Shown piece after piece: positions 49,492-57,916 of a stretch of 64,000 bases of DNA. The position numbers and the translations under genes were made by a program. The stretch is from DASXKD01 sp963806145 (lineage in GTDB: Bacteria; Actinomycetota; Actinomycetes; Streptosporangiales; Streptosporangiaceae). The notes under the pieces are model-generated. The model worked only from the letters and a program-made list of their open reading frames with translations, ran no database searches and had not been told where the DNA came from. The stretch is from NCBI GenBank assembly GCA_963806145.1, contig CAWDXD010000023.1, positions 89,178-153,177 on the forward strand, written 5' to 3'. Every line of letters begins with the position of its first letter. Positions within the stretch are counted from its first letter, which is position 1.

Positions 49492-50263
49492 CCTTGACCC
49501 CGGCGTCCGCGAGCCTGGCGGCCTCGGCGGGTGCGATGCCGGTGTCGGTGACCAGGATGTCCACCTCGGCGGCCGTGCAGATCCTGGCGAACGCGCGGCG
49601 GCCGACCTTGGAGCTGTCCGCGGTCACCACGACCTGGCCCGCGCGCTCGGCCATCAGCCGGTTGATGCTCGCCTCACCCTCGTGGTGCGCCGTGGCCCCG
49701 GCGACCGCGTCGATCCCGTCCACCCCGAGGAACGCGATGTCCAGGGTGACCTGCTCCAGGACGCCGGTGGCCAGCGGGCCGGTCAGCTCGTAGGACTGCG
49801 GCCGGGCCACCCCGCCGGTCGCCACGATCTTGATGTGCTGGCGGACGGCGAGCTCGGTGGCGACGTTCAGCGCGTTGGTGACGATGGTGAGCCCGGGCGA
49901 CGGTGCGCCGGAATTCAGGTCGGCGCGGACGGCGAGCGCCCGGGCGACTTCGGTGGTGGTGGTGCCCCCGTTGAGGCCCGCGATCTGGCCCGGCAGCACC
50001 AGCGCGGCGGCCACGGCAGCGATCCTCTGCTTCTCGGTGGGGTGCCGTTCGGTCTTGTACCGCAGCGGCAGGTCGTAGGTGACCCCCTTAGCCACAGCCC
50101 CGCCCCGGATCCGCGTGAGCATCTGCTGCCTGGCCAGTTCGTCGAAGTCGCGCCGCACGGTGGCCGCCGACACGCCGAGCACCTGCGCGGCGCGCTCCAC
50201 CTGCAGCTGGCCGTCTGCCGCCAGCAGTTCCAGCAGCTCGTTCCACCGGCGATAACGGCTCAC
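49478..50263 (-). CDS. DeoR-family sugar-phosphate-responsive repressor
   Basis: A 261-residue regulator. N-terminal winged helix LQVERAAQVLGVSAATVRRD with MLTRIRGGAVA, then a phosphosugar-isomerase-like sensor domain with GLNGGTTTTEVARALAV, VTNALNVATELAVRQHIKIV and GVDGIDAVAGATAHHEGEAS. Such proteins (AgaR, LacR, DeoR) let go of DNA when a sugar phosphate binds. Start GTG 50263. It is followed, with overlap, by the PfkB gene and preceded by an 81-base gap with tandem CAATACCGA repeats. Confidence 0.9.
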   Translation of the reverse strand: MSRYRRWNELLELLAADGQLQVERAAQVLGVSAATVRRDFDELARQQMLTRIRGGAVAKGVTYDLPLRYKTERHPTEKQRIAAVAAALVLPGQIAGLNGGTTTTEVARALAVRADLNSGAPSPGLTIVTNALNVATELAVRQHIKIVATGGVARPQSYELTGPLATGVLEQVTLDIAFLGVDGIDAVAGATAHHEGEASINRLMAERAGQVVVTADSSKVGRRAFARICTAAEVDILVTDTGIAPAEAARLADAGVKVVTA

Positions 50264-50325
50264 CTATGCCCCGCTCCCGGATCGTCCTGCAAGATCTTAC
50301 CGTCCCTAATCTGATCATTCCTGCT

Positions 50326-50344
50326 CAATACCGAGCAATACCGA
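50326..50344. promoter_or_regulatory. Tandem CAATACCGA repeats ahead of deoR-type gene
   Basis: CAATACCGA occurs at 50326-50334 and 50336-50344, a ten-base period (one helical turn), and GCTC-AATACC-GAGC (50323-50336) makes an inverted repeat across the first unit. The gap is AT-rich compared with the rest. It sits about 60 bases before the DeoR start on the minus strand and is a candidate DeoR operator or a second promoter for the regulator and kinase. Confidence 0.45.
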
Positions 50345-51184
50345 TCAGCATGCCGCGCCCAGCACGCCGAGCAGCCGGGTCACCTCGGCAGCCACGGCAT
50401 CCCGGCCGGCCGCGCCGTACCGCCTCGGGTCCACCAGCGCCGGTTCGGCCGCCAGGCAGGCCCGGACCGCACCGGTGTAGGCCTTGTTGAGCTGCGTCGC
50501 CACGTTGATCTTCGTCATCCCCGCGGCGACGGCCGCGGCGAGCCCGGCGTCGGGCACCCCGGAGGAGCCGTGCAGCACCAGCGGCACCGGCACGGCCCGG
50601 TGGATCGCCGCGATCAGGTCCTCATCGAGCACCGCGTCCCTGGTGAGCATCGCGTGCGAGCTGCCGACCGCCACCGCCAGCGCGTCCACGCCGGTGGCGG
50701 CGGCGTAGCGGGCAGCGTCGCCCGGCGGCGTCCGGGCCCCGGCGTCATGCACCCCGTCCTTGCCGCCGATCTCGCCGATCTCGGCTTCGACCCACACCCG
50801 GCGCTCATGGCACCACCGGGCCACCTCCGCCGTGGCCGCCACGTTCTGCTGGTACGGCGCCGCGGACGCGTCGTACATGACCGAACCCATGCCCACGGCC
50901 ACCGCGGCCCGCACCAGATCCTCGCCCGTGGCATGGTCGAGGTGCACCGCGACCGGCACGGCCGCGGCCCCGGCGGCGGCGAGCGCGGCCAGCGCGATCG
51001 GTTCCAGTGCCCCGTGGTAGGCCACGCAGTTCTGGCTGATCGCCAGCACCACCGGTGCCCCGGCCGCCTCCGCCCCGGCGATGACCGCCTCGGCGTGCTC
51101 GATCCCGATGATGTTGAACGCGCCGACACCGCGGCCCGCGGCGCTGGCGGGGCCGACGATCTCGGCCATGCCGACGGCCGGCAT
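50345..51184 (-). CDS. Class II tagatose/fructose-bisphosphate aldolase
   Basis: A 279-residue zinc aldolase that splits a ketose 1,6-bisphosphate to dihydroxyacetone phosphate and glyceraldehyde 3-phosphate. Zinc ligands lie in VAVHLDHATGEDLV and later histidines in AVAVGSSHAML and LVLHGSSGVPD; the Glu cluster is in WVEAEIGEIGGKDGV; phosphate loop KINVATQLNKAYTGAV. Size and the KbaY/GatY/AgaY-like layout favour tagatose-bisphosphate. ATG 51184 overlaps the stop of the kinase gene (TGATG). Ends 81 bases before the DeoR gene. Confidence 0.9.
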   Translation of the reverse strand: MPAVGMAEIVGPASAAGRGVGAFNIIGIEHAEAVIAGAEAAGAPVVLAISQNCVAYHGALEPIALAALAAAGAAAVPVAVHLDHATGEDLVRAAVAVGMGSVMYDASAAPYQQNVAATAEVARWCHERRVWVEAEIGEIGGKDGVHDAGARTPPGDAARYAAATGVDALAVAVGSSHAMLTRDAVLDEDLIAAIHRAVPVPLVLHGSSGVPDAGLAAAVAAGMTKINVATQLNKAYTGAVRACLAAEPALVDPRRYGAAGRDAVAAEVTRLLGVLGAAC

Positions 51185-52122
51185 CAGCCGTCCGCCCACT
51201 CGGTGACCTGGGTCCCGGCCAGCGCCCGCTGGTAGTCCGCCTCGGCGAACTGCCCGGCGGCCGGGGCCGCGACCGAGGCGGTACCGAGCGCGGCCGCGTG
51301 CCGCAGCACCTCGGCCCACGGCCAGCCGAGAACCAGCCCGTGCGCCAGCCCGGCGACCACGGCGTCACCGGCCCCGGTCGGGTTGCCAGCCGCCTGGGCC
51401 GACGGCGCCGCGTGCCAGGTCCCCTCACCGGTGACCGCGAGCAGCCCGTCGCCGCCGAGCGAGACCACCACGGCCGCAGCCCCCTCGGCCCGCAACTCCG
51501 CCGCGGCCGCCGCGACGGCGGCCCGGTCGGCGAGTGGCCGGCGCACCGCGGCCTGCAGTTCGACCAGGTTCGGCTTGGCGATCGCCGGGCCCGCGGCCGC
51601 GCCCCGCCGCAGCGCCGCGCCCCCGGCGTCCAGCACCACCGGCACGGCCGCCGCCGCCGCCCGCGCGGTCAGCCCGGCATAGCTGTCCTCAGGCAGTCCC
51701 GGCGGCAGGCTCCCGGACAGCACGACCGCGTCACAGCCGGCCAGCGAGTTTTCATACAAAACGAGAAACTCCTGGTACTCACCGGCCGCCACGGGGGGGC
51801 CCGGCTCGTTGAACAGGGCGGTGTCGTGGCTGCTGGTGTCCACCACGGCGAACGTGCGCCGGGTCTCCCCGGCGATGGGGGTGAACGCCCCGGGCACTCC
51901 GGCCGCCGCCAGCCCCGCGCGTACCGCCGCACCGGTGACCCCGCCCGCCAGCCCGATGACCCGCACGCCGGTGCCCAGGGCGCGCAGCGTCCGGGCCACG
52001 TTGAGCGCCTTGCCCCCCGGTACGGTGGTGACCTGCTGCGGCCGGTTCACCCCGGACCAGTCCACCCCGGCCACGTGGTGGGTCACATCCAGGGCCGGGT
52101 TGAGGCTGACGGCGAGGATCAT
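51184..52122 (-). CDS. LacC/FruK-type kinase (tagatose-6-phosphate or fructose-1-phosphate kinase)
   Basis: A 312-residue PfkB-family kinase of the LacC/FruK branch. It starts ILAVSLNPALDVTHHVAGVD, has the VPGGKALNVARTLRALGTGV loop, LSGSLPPGLPEDSYAGL, AKPNLVELQAAVRRPL and the active-site NPTGAGDAVVAGLAHGLVL. It should phosphorylate tagatose 6-phosphate (or a similar ketose phosphate) to the 1,6-bisphosphate, the substrate of the aldolase whose gene overlaps it. ATG 52122 with the frame MILAVSLNPA is at the normal N-terminus. Gap of 16 bases to the SIS gene. Confidence 0.88.
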   Translation of the reverse strand: MILAVSLNPALDVTHHVAGVDWSGVNRPQQVTTVPGGKALNVARTLRALGTGVRVIGLAGGVTGAAVRAGLAAAGVPGAFTPIAGETRRTFAVVDTSSHDTALFNEPGPPVAAGEYQEFLVLYENSLAGCDAVVLSGSLPPGLPEDSYAGLTARAAAAAVPVVLDAGGAALRRGAAAGPAIAKPNLVELQAAVRRPLADRAAVAAAAAELRAEGAAAVVVSLGGDGLLAVTGEGTWHAAPSAQAAGNPTGAGDAVVAGLAHGLVLGWPWAEVLRHAAALGTASVAAPAAGQFAEADYQRALAGTQVTEWADG

Positions 52123-52138
52123 CGGCGCCCGGGCGCGC

Positions 52139-53080
52139 TCAGCGGGGTGCCAGGATCACGGACCGGGTCAGGTTCCGCGGCCGGTCCGGGTCCAGGCCGC
52201 GCGCCCGCGCCACCGCGGCGGCCAGCCGCTGCACCAGGACCAGCTCGGCCAGCGCATCCCGGCCGCTCTGCCAGGCCAGCCCGCCGGCCGCGGCCACCTC
52301 GGCGGGCAGCCCGTCCGGCGCCGGGCCCAGCAGCCAGACCACGCTGCCCGGCCCGGTGACCGAGATCGGGCCATGCCGGTATTCCATCGCCGGGTAGGCC
52401 TCGGTCCACATCCCGGCGGCCTCGCGCAGCTTGAGCGCCGCCTCGTTGGCCAGCCCGTAGGTCCAGCCGGTGCCGAGGAAGGTGAACTGCCGGGCGCCCG
52501 TCAGCGCCGCGGGCAGCGGCTCGGCCAGGGCCGTCTGCGCCGCGGCGGCCACCGCGGTCATGTCCTGGCCCAGGTGGGCTCGCAGCAGCGCCAGTTCTGT
52601 GGTGGCGAACCGGGTCTGCACCACCGACAGCTCGTCGGCGAAATCCAGCACGATCGTGGCGCCGGCCGCTTCGGCGACGGGGGTCTGCGCGTCGGCCGTG
52701 ATCGCCACGGTGGGCACCGCGCCGGGCAGCCGGTCCAGCAGTTGCAGGATCTCGGTGGTGGTGCCGGACCGCGACAGCACGACGACACGGTCGTAGCGCC
52801 GCCGCACCGGCATCTCCGAGGCGGCAAATGCGTCGGTCTCGCCCTGTCCCGACGCCTCGCGCAGCGCGGCGTAGGACTGGGCGATGAACCAGGAGGTGCC
52901 GCATCCGGTCACCGCGACCCGTTCCCCGGGGGCCGGCAGCAGGTGCGCGACGCTGGCCGCCAGCCCGGCGGCGCGCAGCCAGCAGGCCGGCTGCGAGGCC
53001 ACCTCGGCGTCGATGCCGCCGGCGGGCGTCACGCCGTCCCCGCCCGGCTCGCCGCCCAGGATCGTGTTGTCGTCGTCCAC
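52139..53080 (-). CDS. agaS: SIS-domain sugar-phosphate isomerase/deaminase, AgaS/GlmS-like
   Basis: A 313-residue double-SIS protein. The first SIS domain has VAVTGCGTSWFIAQSYAALR and VVVLSRSGTTTEILQLLDRL, the second FTFLGTGWTYGLANEAALKL and EAYPAMEYRHGPISVTGPGS. This is the layout of AgaS (galactosamine-6-phosphate deaminase/isomerase, to tagatose 6-phosphate) and of the isomerase part of GlmS, without the glutaminase part. GTG 53080 was chosen because AGGAGG ends six bases before it; the in-frame ATG at 53095 contains that very ribosome site. Its place between transporter and kinase fits AgaS. Confidence 0.85.
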   Translation of the reverse strand: MDDDNTILGGEPGGDGVTPAGGIDAEVASQPACWLRAAGLAASVAHLLPAPGERVAVTGCGTSWFIAQSYAALREASGQGETDAFAASEMPVRRRYDRVVVLSRSGTTTEILQLLDRLPGAVPTVAITADAQTPVAEAAGATIVLDFADELSVVQTRFATTELALLRAHLGQDMTAVAAAAQTALAEPLPAALTGARQFTFLGTGWTYGLANEAALKLREAAGMWTEAYPAMEYRHGPISVTGPGSVVWLLGPAPDGLPAEVAAAGGLAWQSGRDALAELVLVQRLAAAVARARGLDPDRPRNLTRSVILAPR

Positions 53081-53091
53081 GTCTCCCCTCC

Positions 53092-53967
53092 TCATGTCCC
53101 CGCGAGCCCGGTCGCCGCGACCGAGCGGATGAAGTACCGCTGGGCCGCGAAGAAGACCAGCAGCATCGGGACCAGGCTCATCACGTTGCCCGCCATCAGC
53201 AGCGTCCACTCGGTCGAGTGCGCGCCCTGGAACGTGGCCAGCCCGAGCGGCAGCGTCATCTGATTGGTCGAGGTGACGACGATCAGCGGCCACAGGAAGT
53301 TGTTCCACGAGTCCAGGAACGTCAGCGCGGCGAGCGTCGCCAGCGCGGGCAGCGACAGCGGCAGCACGATGCGCCACAGCACCTTGAGCCTGCTCGCGCC
53401 GTCGACCCGGGCCGACTCCTCGTACTCGATCGGGAGCGTCCTGAAGAACTGGCGCAGGAAGAAGATGCCGAACGCGGTAGCCGCGTTGGGCAGGATCAGC
53501 GCGCCGAGGTGGTTGATGCCGACCTGCGCGAGCACATGCACGCCCAGCCACTTGGTGATGATGAACTGCGGGATCATCGTCACCTGGAACGGCACCATGA
53601 GCGTGATCATGATGACCGCGAACAGGACGCCCCGGCCGAGGAACCGCAGCCGGGCGAACGCGTACCCGGCGAGCGAGCAGAACGCCAGGTTGCAGAGCAC
53701 CGTGGTCACCGCGACGACCGTGCTGTTGATGAAGAACCGGCCGAACGGCGCGGCCTTGAGCGCGTCGCTGTAGTTGGCGAACCTGAGTTCGTGCGGGATG
53801 AGGATCGGCGGGAAGTGCAGCGCCTCGGAGGGCGTCTCCAGCGACGTCACGATCAGCCACACGAACGGGAAGAGCAGTGCAATGGTGGCGGGCACCAGCA
53901 CCAGGTGCCACGGGCTGAACGGCAGCCGGAACCGGCGGCGGGGCATCGCTTGGGCGGGCGCGCTCAT
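53092..53967 (-). CDS. Sugar ABC transporter permease (MalG type)
   Basis: A 291-residue inner-membrane permease of the CUT1 family. Six helices, first one PWHLVLVPATIALLFPFVWL, and the EAA loop IEYEESARVDGASRLKVLWR that docks the ATPase. Typical end AAQRYFIRSVAATGLAG. ATG 53967 lies one base after the stop of the sister permease. No ATPase gene is in the cluster; a shared MsiK-like multi-use ATPase elsewhere is the usual actinobacterial solution. Confidence 0.92.
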   Translation of the reverse strand: MSAPAQAMPRRRFRLPFSPWHLVLVPATIALLFPFVWLIVTSLETPSEALHFPPILIPHELRFANYSDALKAAPFGRFFINSTVVAVTTVLCNLAFCSLAGYAFARLRFLGRGVLFAVIMITLMVPFQVTMIPQFIITKWLGVHVLAQVGINHLGALILPNAATAFGIFFLRQFFRTLPIEYEESARVDGASRLKVLWRIVLPLSLPALATLAALTFLDSWNNFLWPLIVVTSTNQMTLPLGLATFQGAHSTEWTLLMAGNVMSLVPMLLVFFAAQRYFIRSVAATGLAGT

Positions 53968-53968
53968 G

Positions 53969-54934
53969 TCAGGACCTGTAGTACGTGAACCGGCGGCCGA
54001 CCCGGAACTGGATCGCGGTGACCACCAGGATGATCAGGAACAGGAAGTAGGCGATCGCGGAGGCGTAGCCGAAGTTGAAGTTGACGAAGGCCTGCTCGTA
54101 CAGGTAGTAGACCAGGACCGTGGTGGCGTTCAGCGGGCCGCCCTGGGTGCTCAGGTACACCTCGTCGAACAGTTGCAGCGCGTTGATCGTCAGCCATACC
54201 GCCAGGAACAGCGAGGCCGGGCTGAGCAGCGGCAGGGTGACCCGGCGGAACGTGGTCCACTTGCTGGCCCCGTCCACGGCCGCCGCGTCCGTCAGCACCT
54301 GCGGCACGCCCTGCAGCGCCGCGAGGTAGATGACCACGGAGAACCCGGTCCAGCCCCAGATCGTCATCGCCACGATCACGTACAGCGCCTGCGAGGGGGA
54401 GTTCAGGAACTGCTGCGGCGGGATGCCCACGAGGCTGAGGAAGTAGTTCACCACCCCGTAGGACGGGTCGAACAGCCAGATGAAGACGATCGCCTCGCTG
54501 ATCGTCGAGATGGCCATGGTGGCGTAGGCGGCGGTGCGGTAAAACGTGATGAACCGGATCTTCCGGTTCATCGCGACCGCGAGGAACAGGCCGATGATCA
54601 TCGTGCCGGGCACGAACAGCGCCGTGTAGACGAACGTGTGCTGTACCGCCTGGGCCACCACCGGGTCGTGCACCATGAGCCGGTAGTTGCGCAGCCCCAC
54701 GTACGGGGTGTTGCCCGTCAGCAGGTTGTTGCGCTGGAAGGACATCACCGCCGACCAGACGATCGGCACCGCGCCGAAGAGCACGATGATCACCGCTCCG
54801 GGCGTCACGAAGGCCCACCCGGTGAACTGCTCGGACGCGCGCGGGCGGCGGCGCGCGGCCGGCGCCGGCTCGCCGCGCCCGCGGCCGGGCGCCGCGGAGC
54901 GCCTGCGGCGAAGCAGCGCAGAGGGCGCGGCCAC
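53969..54934 (-). CDS. Sugar ABC transporter permease (MalF type)
   Basis: A 321-residue permease, partner of the MalG-type protein. After an Arg/Ala-rich cytoplasmic N-terminus it has FVTPGAVIIVLFGAVPIVWS and six helices, with the EAA loop QVLTDAAAVDGASKWTTFRR and the conserved QLFDEVYLSTQGGPLNATTV. GTG 54934 begins one base after the solute-binding-protein stop. Works with the lipoprotein upstream to import oligosaccharide. Confidence 0.92.
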   Translation of the reverse strand: MAAPSALLRRRRSAAPGRGRGEPAPAARRRPRASEQFTGWAFVTPGAVIIVLFGAVPIVWSAVMSFQRNNLLTGNTPYVGLRNYRLMVHDPVVAQAVQHTFVYTALFVPGTMIIGLFLAVAMNRKIRFITFYRTAAYATMAISTISEAIVFIWLFDPSYGVVNYFLSLVGIPPQQFLNSPSQALYVIVAMTIWGWTGFSVVIYLAALQGVPQVLTDAAAVDGASKWTTFRRVTLPLLSPASLFLAVWLTINALQLFDEVYLSTQGGPLNATTVLVYYLYEQAFVNFNFGYASAIAYFLFLIILVVTAIQFRVGRRFTYYRS

Positions 54935-54935
54935 G

Positions 54936-56231
54936 TCAGCCGTTCGAGCTGGCGAGCGCCTGGTTGACCTGCTGCGCCGCGCTGGTGAGCGCGGCCTGCG
55001 GCTGGCTCTTGCCCAGGAGCACCGACACGATCATGTTGCCGAGTATCTGGGAGACCTTCGGGTACGTGGGGGTCTGCGGGCGCGCCTGGTGGACGTTACC
55101 CAGGTTGGTGACGAACGTGTCCACACCGGGCAGGGCCTTGTTCATCGCCGACAGGAAGCCGGGCGCGGCGTCCACGGACCGCCGGGTCGGCAGGTCCCCG
55201 GTGGCCAGCGACCAGTACTTCACCTGGGCCGGGGCGGTCAGCCAGAGGAGGAATTTCTCCGCCGCCGCGGTCTGGGTGGAGCCGTTGTTGAAGATCACCC
55301 AGTTGTCCGGCCCGGAGATGGTCTGGTGGCCGCCGGCAGCGCCGGGGAACGCCGGCATGATCTGCACGCCGTAGTGCACGTTGGGGAACCCGGACAGGTC
55401 CCACGGGCCGGTCACCAGCATGCCGATCTTGCCCGAGTTGAACAGGTTGGCATAGGCCGAGTCAGTCGGGTCCAGGTACATGGAGTGGTCGCTGACCGCC
55501 ATGTCCCGCAGCGTGGTGAGGGCCTGCAGCCCGGCGGGCGAGTCGAACGCGGCCTGCTTGTTACCGGGCTTGAGGATCTGGCCGCCGGCCTCCCACAGCA
55601 GGACCTCCCAGTGCCAGACGGTGTCCTCGCTGCCCGGGGTCACGTACGCGGTGCCGAACTGCTTCTTCGCCGGGTTGGTGAGCTTGGCGGCGTCGGCCAC
55701 GAACTGCTGCCAGGTCCAGCCCGGTCCCGGCGGGGTGAGGTGCGCCTGGGCGAACAGCGTCTTGTTGTAGACCACGGCGAGGTTGTCCACCAGCGCCGGG
55801 ACGCCGATGACCTTGCCGTTGACGGTCGCCACGTCCCGCTCGCCGACCCAGAAGTCATTCCAGTTCACCCCGGGCCGCTGCACCACCTTGGTGAGGTTCA
55901 CCACCTGCGGGATCTGCGCCACGTTGGGCGCCCAGGAGCCGTACAGGTAGGCGATGTCCGGCGGGCTGCCGCCGCGTACCGCGGTGAGCACCTTCTGCAG
56001 CGTGTTGTCGTTGTTGACGTACAGGCTGCTCACCGTGGTGCCGGGGTTCTGTTTCTGGTACACGCCGACCAGGTGGGTGAATGCCTTCGCCTCGGCCCCG
56101 GTCCAGCCCTCCCAGATCGAGATGGAGTTCCCGCCACCGGATCCGCCGCTGCTTGCGTCGGATCCGCAGGCCGCGAGGCCCAGGGCGACGAGCGAGGACG
56201 CGACGGCCACGCCTAGCCAGTGAGTTCTCAT
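54936..56231 (-). CDS. Sugar-binding lipoprotein of the ABC transporter (family 1)
   Basis: A 431-residue extracytoplasmic solute-binding protein. Signal MRTHWLGVAVASSLVALGLA then lipobox with lipidated Cys at about residue 22 (LAAC), a Ser/Gly linker, and SBP family 1 fold: ISIWEGWTGAEAKAFTHLVG, SPPDIAYLYGSWAPNVAQIP, GKVIGVPALVDNLAVVYNKT, NSGKIGMLVTGPWDLSGFP. Trp-rich stretches (WTWQQF, TVWHWEVLLWEAGG) are suited to stacking on sugars. ATG 56231 follows GAGGA. First gene of the minus-strand operon, divergent from the GH4 gene. Confidence 0.92.
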   Translation of the reverse strand: MRTHWLGVAVASSLVALGLAACGSDASSGGSGGGNSISIWEGWTGAEAKAFTHLVGVYQKQNPGTTVSSLYVNNDNTLQKVLTAVRGGSPPDIAYLYGSWAPNVAQIPQVVNLTKVVQRPGVNWNDFWVGERDVATVNGKVIGVPALVDNLAVVYNKTLFAQAHLTPPGPGWTWQQFVADAAKLTNPAKKQFGTAYVTPGSEDTVWHWEVLLWEAGGQILKPGNKQAAFDSPAGLQALTTLRDMAVSDHSMYLDPTDSAYANLFNSGKIGMLVTGPWDLSGFPNVHYGVQIMPAFPGAAGGHQTISGPDNWVIFNNGSTQTAAAEKFLLWLTAPAQVKYWSLATGDLPTRRSVDAAPGFLSAMNKALPGVDTFVTNLGNVHQARPQTPTYPKVSQILGNMIVSVLLGKSQPQAALTSAAQQVNQALASSNG

Positions 56232-56407
56232 AAGGTCCTCGTTCCCGCCCCAGGATCCAGGCCGTGCCCGACGACTCTTGCACGGAGAGCGGATGTTCCA
56301 GACATCATCGCGCGTGCTTAAGGCCCGATGTCAACCCTTACGGGACTATTCAGCAGTTCTGTATGCGCAGTCTTGCTCGAAGCTGAACGAAATGCGACAC
56401 TGCCGAG
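56232..56407. promoter_or_regulatory. Divergent promoter region between transporter operon and GH4 gene
   Basis: This 176-base gap must hold the promoters of both units. On the minus strand a consensus TTGACA (56334-56329) is followed at 19 bases by GATGAT, a weak -10, pointing at the transporter operon. The plus-strand gene starts at GTG 56408 with little leader, and TTGCTC lies about 35 bases upstream. The stretch 56325-56400 is AT-richer than the flanks. No copy of the CAATACCGA repeat was found here. Confidence 0.4.
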
Positions 56408-57700
56408 GTGGTCAAAGTCGCGTTCATCGGCGCCGGCAGCGTGGAGTTTACCCGCAATGTGGTAACTGACCTGTGCGGCTACCCGGAGCTGGCCGGGCTG
56501 GACCTGGCGCTGCACGACGTCAGCGCGGAGCGGCTCGCCCACGCGGAGGTCCTGGCCAACAGGATCGTCGCGCAGACCGGGGCCAGCGCGTCCGTGACCG
56601 CCTCGGCCGACCGGCACGCGGTGCTCGACGGTGCCGGCTACGTCATCAACGAGATCCAGGTCGGCGGGTACGACGCGACCCGGCTGGACTTCGACATCCC
56701 GGCCCGGTACGGCGTGCGGCAGACGATCGCCGACACCCTCGGCATCGGCGGCATCTTCCGCGGGCTGCGCACGATCCCCGTGGTGACCGGCATCGCCGAG
56801 GACATGCACCGGCTGTGCCCGGACGCCTACCTGCTGAACTACACCAACCCGATGGCCATGCTCCCGTGGGCGGTGTACGAGGGCACCCCGTTCAGCAACG
56901 TATTCGGGCTGTGCCATTCGGTCCGGGACACGCACGCGTTCCTCGCCGGGCTGGTCGGGCTGGACCCGGCCGAGGTCGACTTCGTCACCGCGGGCTTCAA
57001 CCACCAGGCGTTCGTGCTGCGCTTCGAGCACCAGGGCCGGTCCCTGTACCCGCGGCTGCGCGAGATCATCGACGCCTCGCCGGAGCTGCGGCGGCGGGTC
57101 CGGGTCGAGCTGTTCCGCCGGTTCGGCTATTTCCCCACCGAGTCCAGCGAGCACTCCGCCGAGTACGTGCCGTGGTTCATGCGCCACGACGATCAGGTCG
57201 AGCGGTTCCGCATCTTCGTCGGCGACTACCTGGCCCGGTCGGAGGAGAACCTGCGCGAGCTGGAGGAACTGGCCCGCCAGCTGGACGCGGGCACACCGCT
57301 GGACCTCGAATCCACCAGCGAGCTGGCCTCGGAGTTCATCCATTCCCTGGAGACCGGCACCGAGCGCGAACTGTACGTGAACGTCCGCAACGGCGATCTG
57401 ATCACCAGCCTGCCGCAGCAGTGCTGCGTCGAGGTGCCCTGCCGGGTCGGCGCTGGCGGCGCCGTGCCCCAGCCGGTCGGCGCACTCCCGCCGCAGCTCG
57501 CCGCGCTGAATCGGACCTTCCTCAACGTTGTCGAGCTGACCGTGCGCGCGGCGCTGGACGGCAATGTCCAGCACGTGTACCAGGCGGCGCTGCTGGACCC
57601 GAACGCGTCCGCCACCCTGACCACCTCGCAGATCGTCGCGATGTGCGACGACCTGCTCGACGCGCACAAGGCACTGTTGCCACCCGGCCTCGCCCGCTGA
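56408..57700 (+). CDS. GH4-family NAD- and metal-dependent alpha-glycosidase (MelA-like)
   Basis: A 430-residue family 4 glycosidase, which cleaves glycosides by an oxidation-elimination route with NAD and Mn. Rossmann start VKVAFIGAGSVEFTRNVVTD, acid at the end of beta2 in LALHDVSAERLAHAEV, NYTNPMAML, the metal-binding Cys-His in VFGLCHSVRDTHAFLAGL, and the His of VTAGFNHQAFVLRFEH. GLCHSV favours the alpha-galactosidase (MelA) branch over 6-phospho-glucosidases. Start GTG 56408. No signal peptide, so it acts on imported oligosaccharide. With the galactosamine-type genes beside it, an alpha-galactosaminide could be the substrate. Confidence 0.88.
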   Translation: MVKVAFIGAGSVEFTRNVVTDLCGYPELAGLDLALHDVSAERLAHAEVLANRIVAQTGASASVTASADRHAVLDGAGYVINEIQVGGYDATRLDFDIPARYGVRQTIADTLGIGGIFRGLRTIPVVTGIAEDMHRLCPDAYLLNYTNPMAMLPWAVYEGTPFSNVFGLCHSVRDTHAFLAGLVGLDPAEVDFVTAGFNHQAFVLRFEHQGRSLYPRLREIIDASPELRRRVRVELFRRFGYFPTESSEHSAEYVPWFMRHDDQVERFRIFVGDYLARSEENLRELEELARQLDAGTPLDLESTSELASEFIHSLETGTERELYVNVRNGDLITSLPQQCCVEVPCRVGAGGAVPQPVGALPPQLAALNRTFLNVVELTVRAALDGNVQHVYQAALLDPNASATLTTSQIVAMCDDLLDAHKALLPPGLAR

Positions 57701-57715
57701 GCTAAGGAGCGTCCC

Positions 57716-57916
57716 ATGCTCCGTTCCCCCCTGACTCTCGCCCTTGCCGCGTGCCTGGGCTCAGGCGACCGGTACAACCCGCTGTTCGAGGTGGATAAAC
57801 AGCCGAACGGAGGCACCAACGTCGTGGACTGCAACGACTACGGGAACCTGTCCACGGCCGGTAACACGGTCATCGGCGGCTTCTCCGCGAACTGCCCGGT
57901 CGGGTCGATCCCGTGA
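57716..57916 (+). CDS. Short putative secreted peptide, perhaps an internal-deletion relic
   Basis: A 66-residue frame with AAGGAG six bases before ATG 57716. It begins like a signal peptide (MLRSPLTLALAACLG) but changes abruptly to GDRYNPLFEVDKQPNGGTNV and STAGNTVIGGFSANCPVG, which looks like the end of a larger secreted protein with two Cys. Either a small exported peptide or a fusion of start and end left by a deletion. Its stop overlaps the next gene as GTGA. Confidence 0.4.
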   Translation: MLRSPLTLALAACLGSGDRYNPLFEVDKQPNGGTNVVDCNDYGNLSTAGNTVIGGFSANCPVGSIP

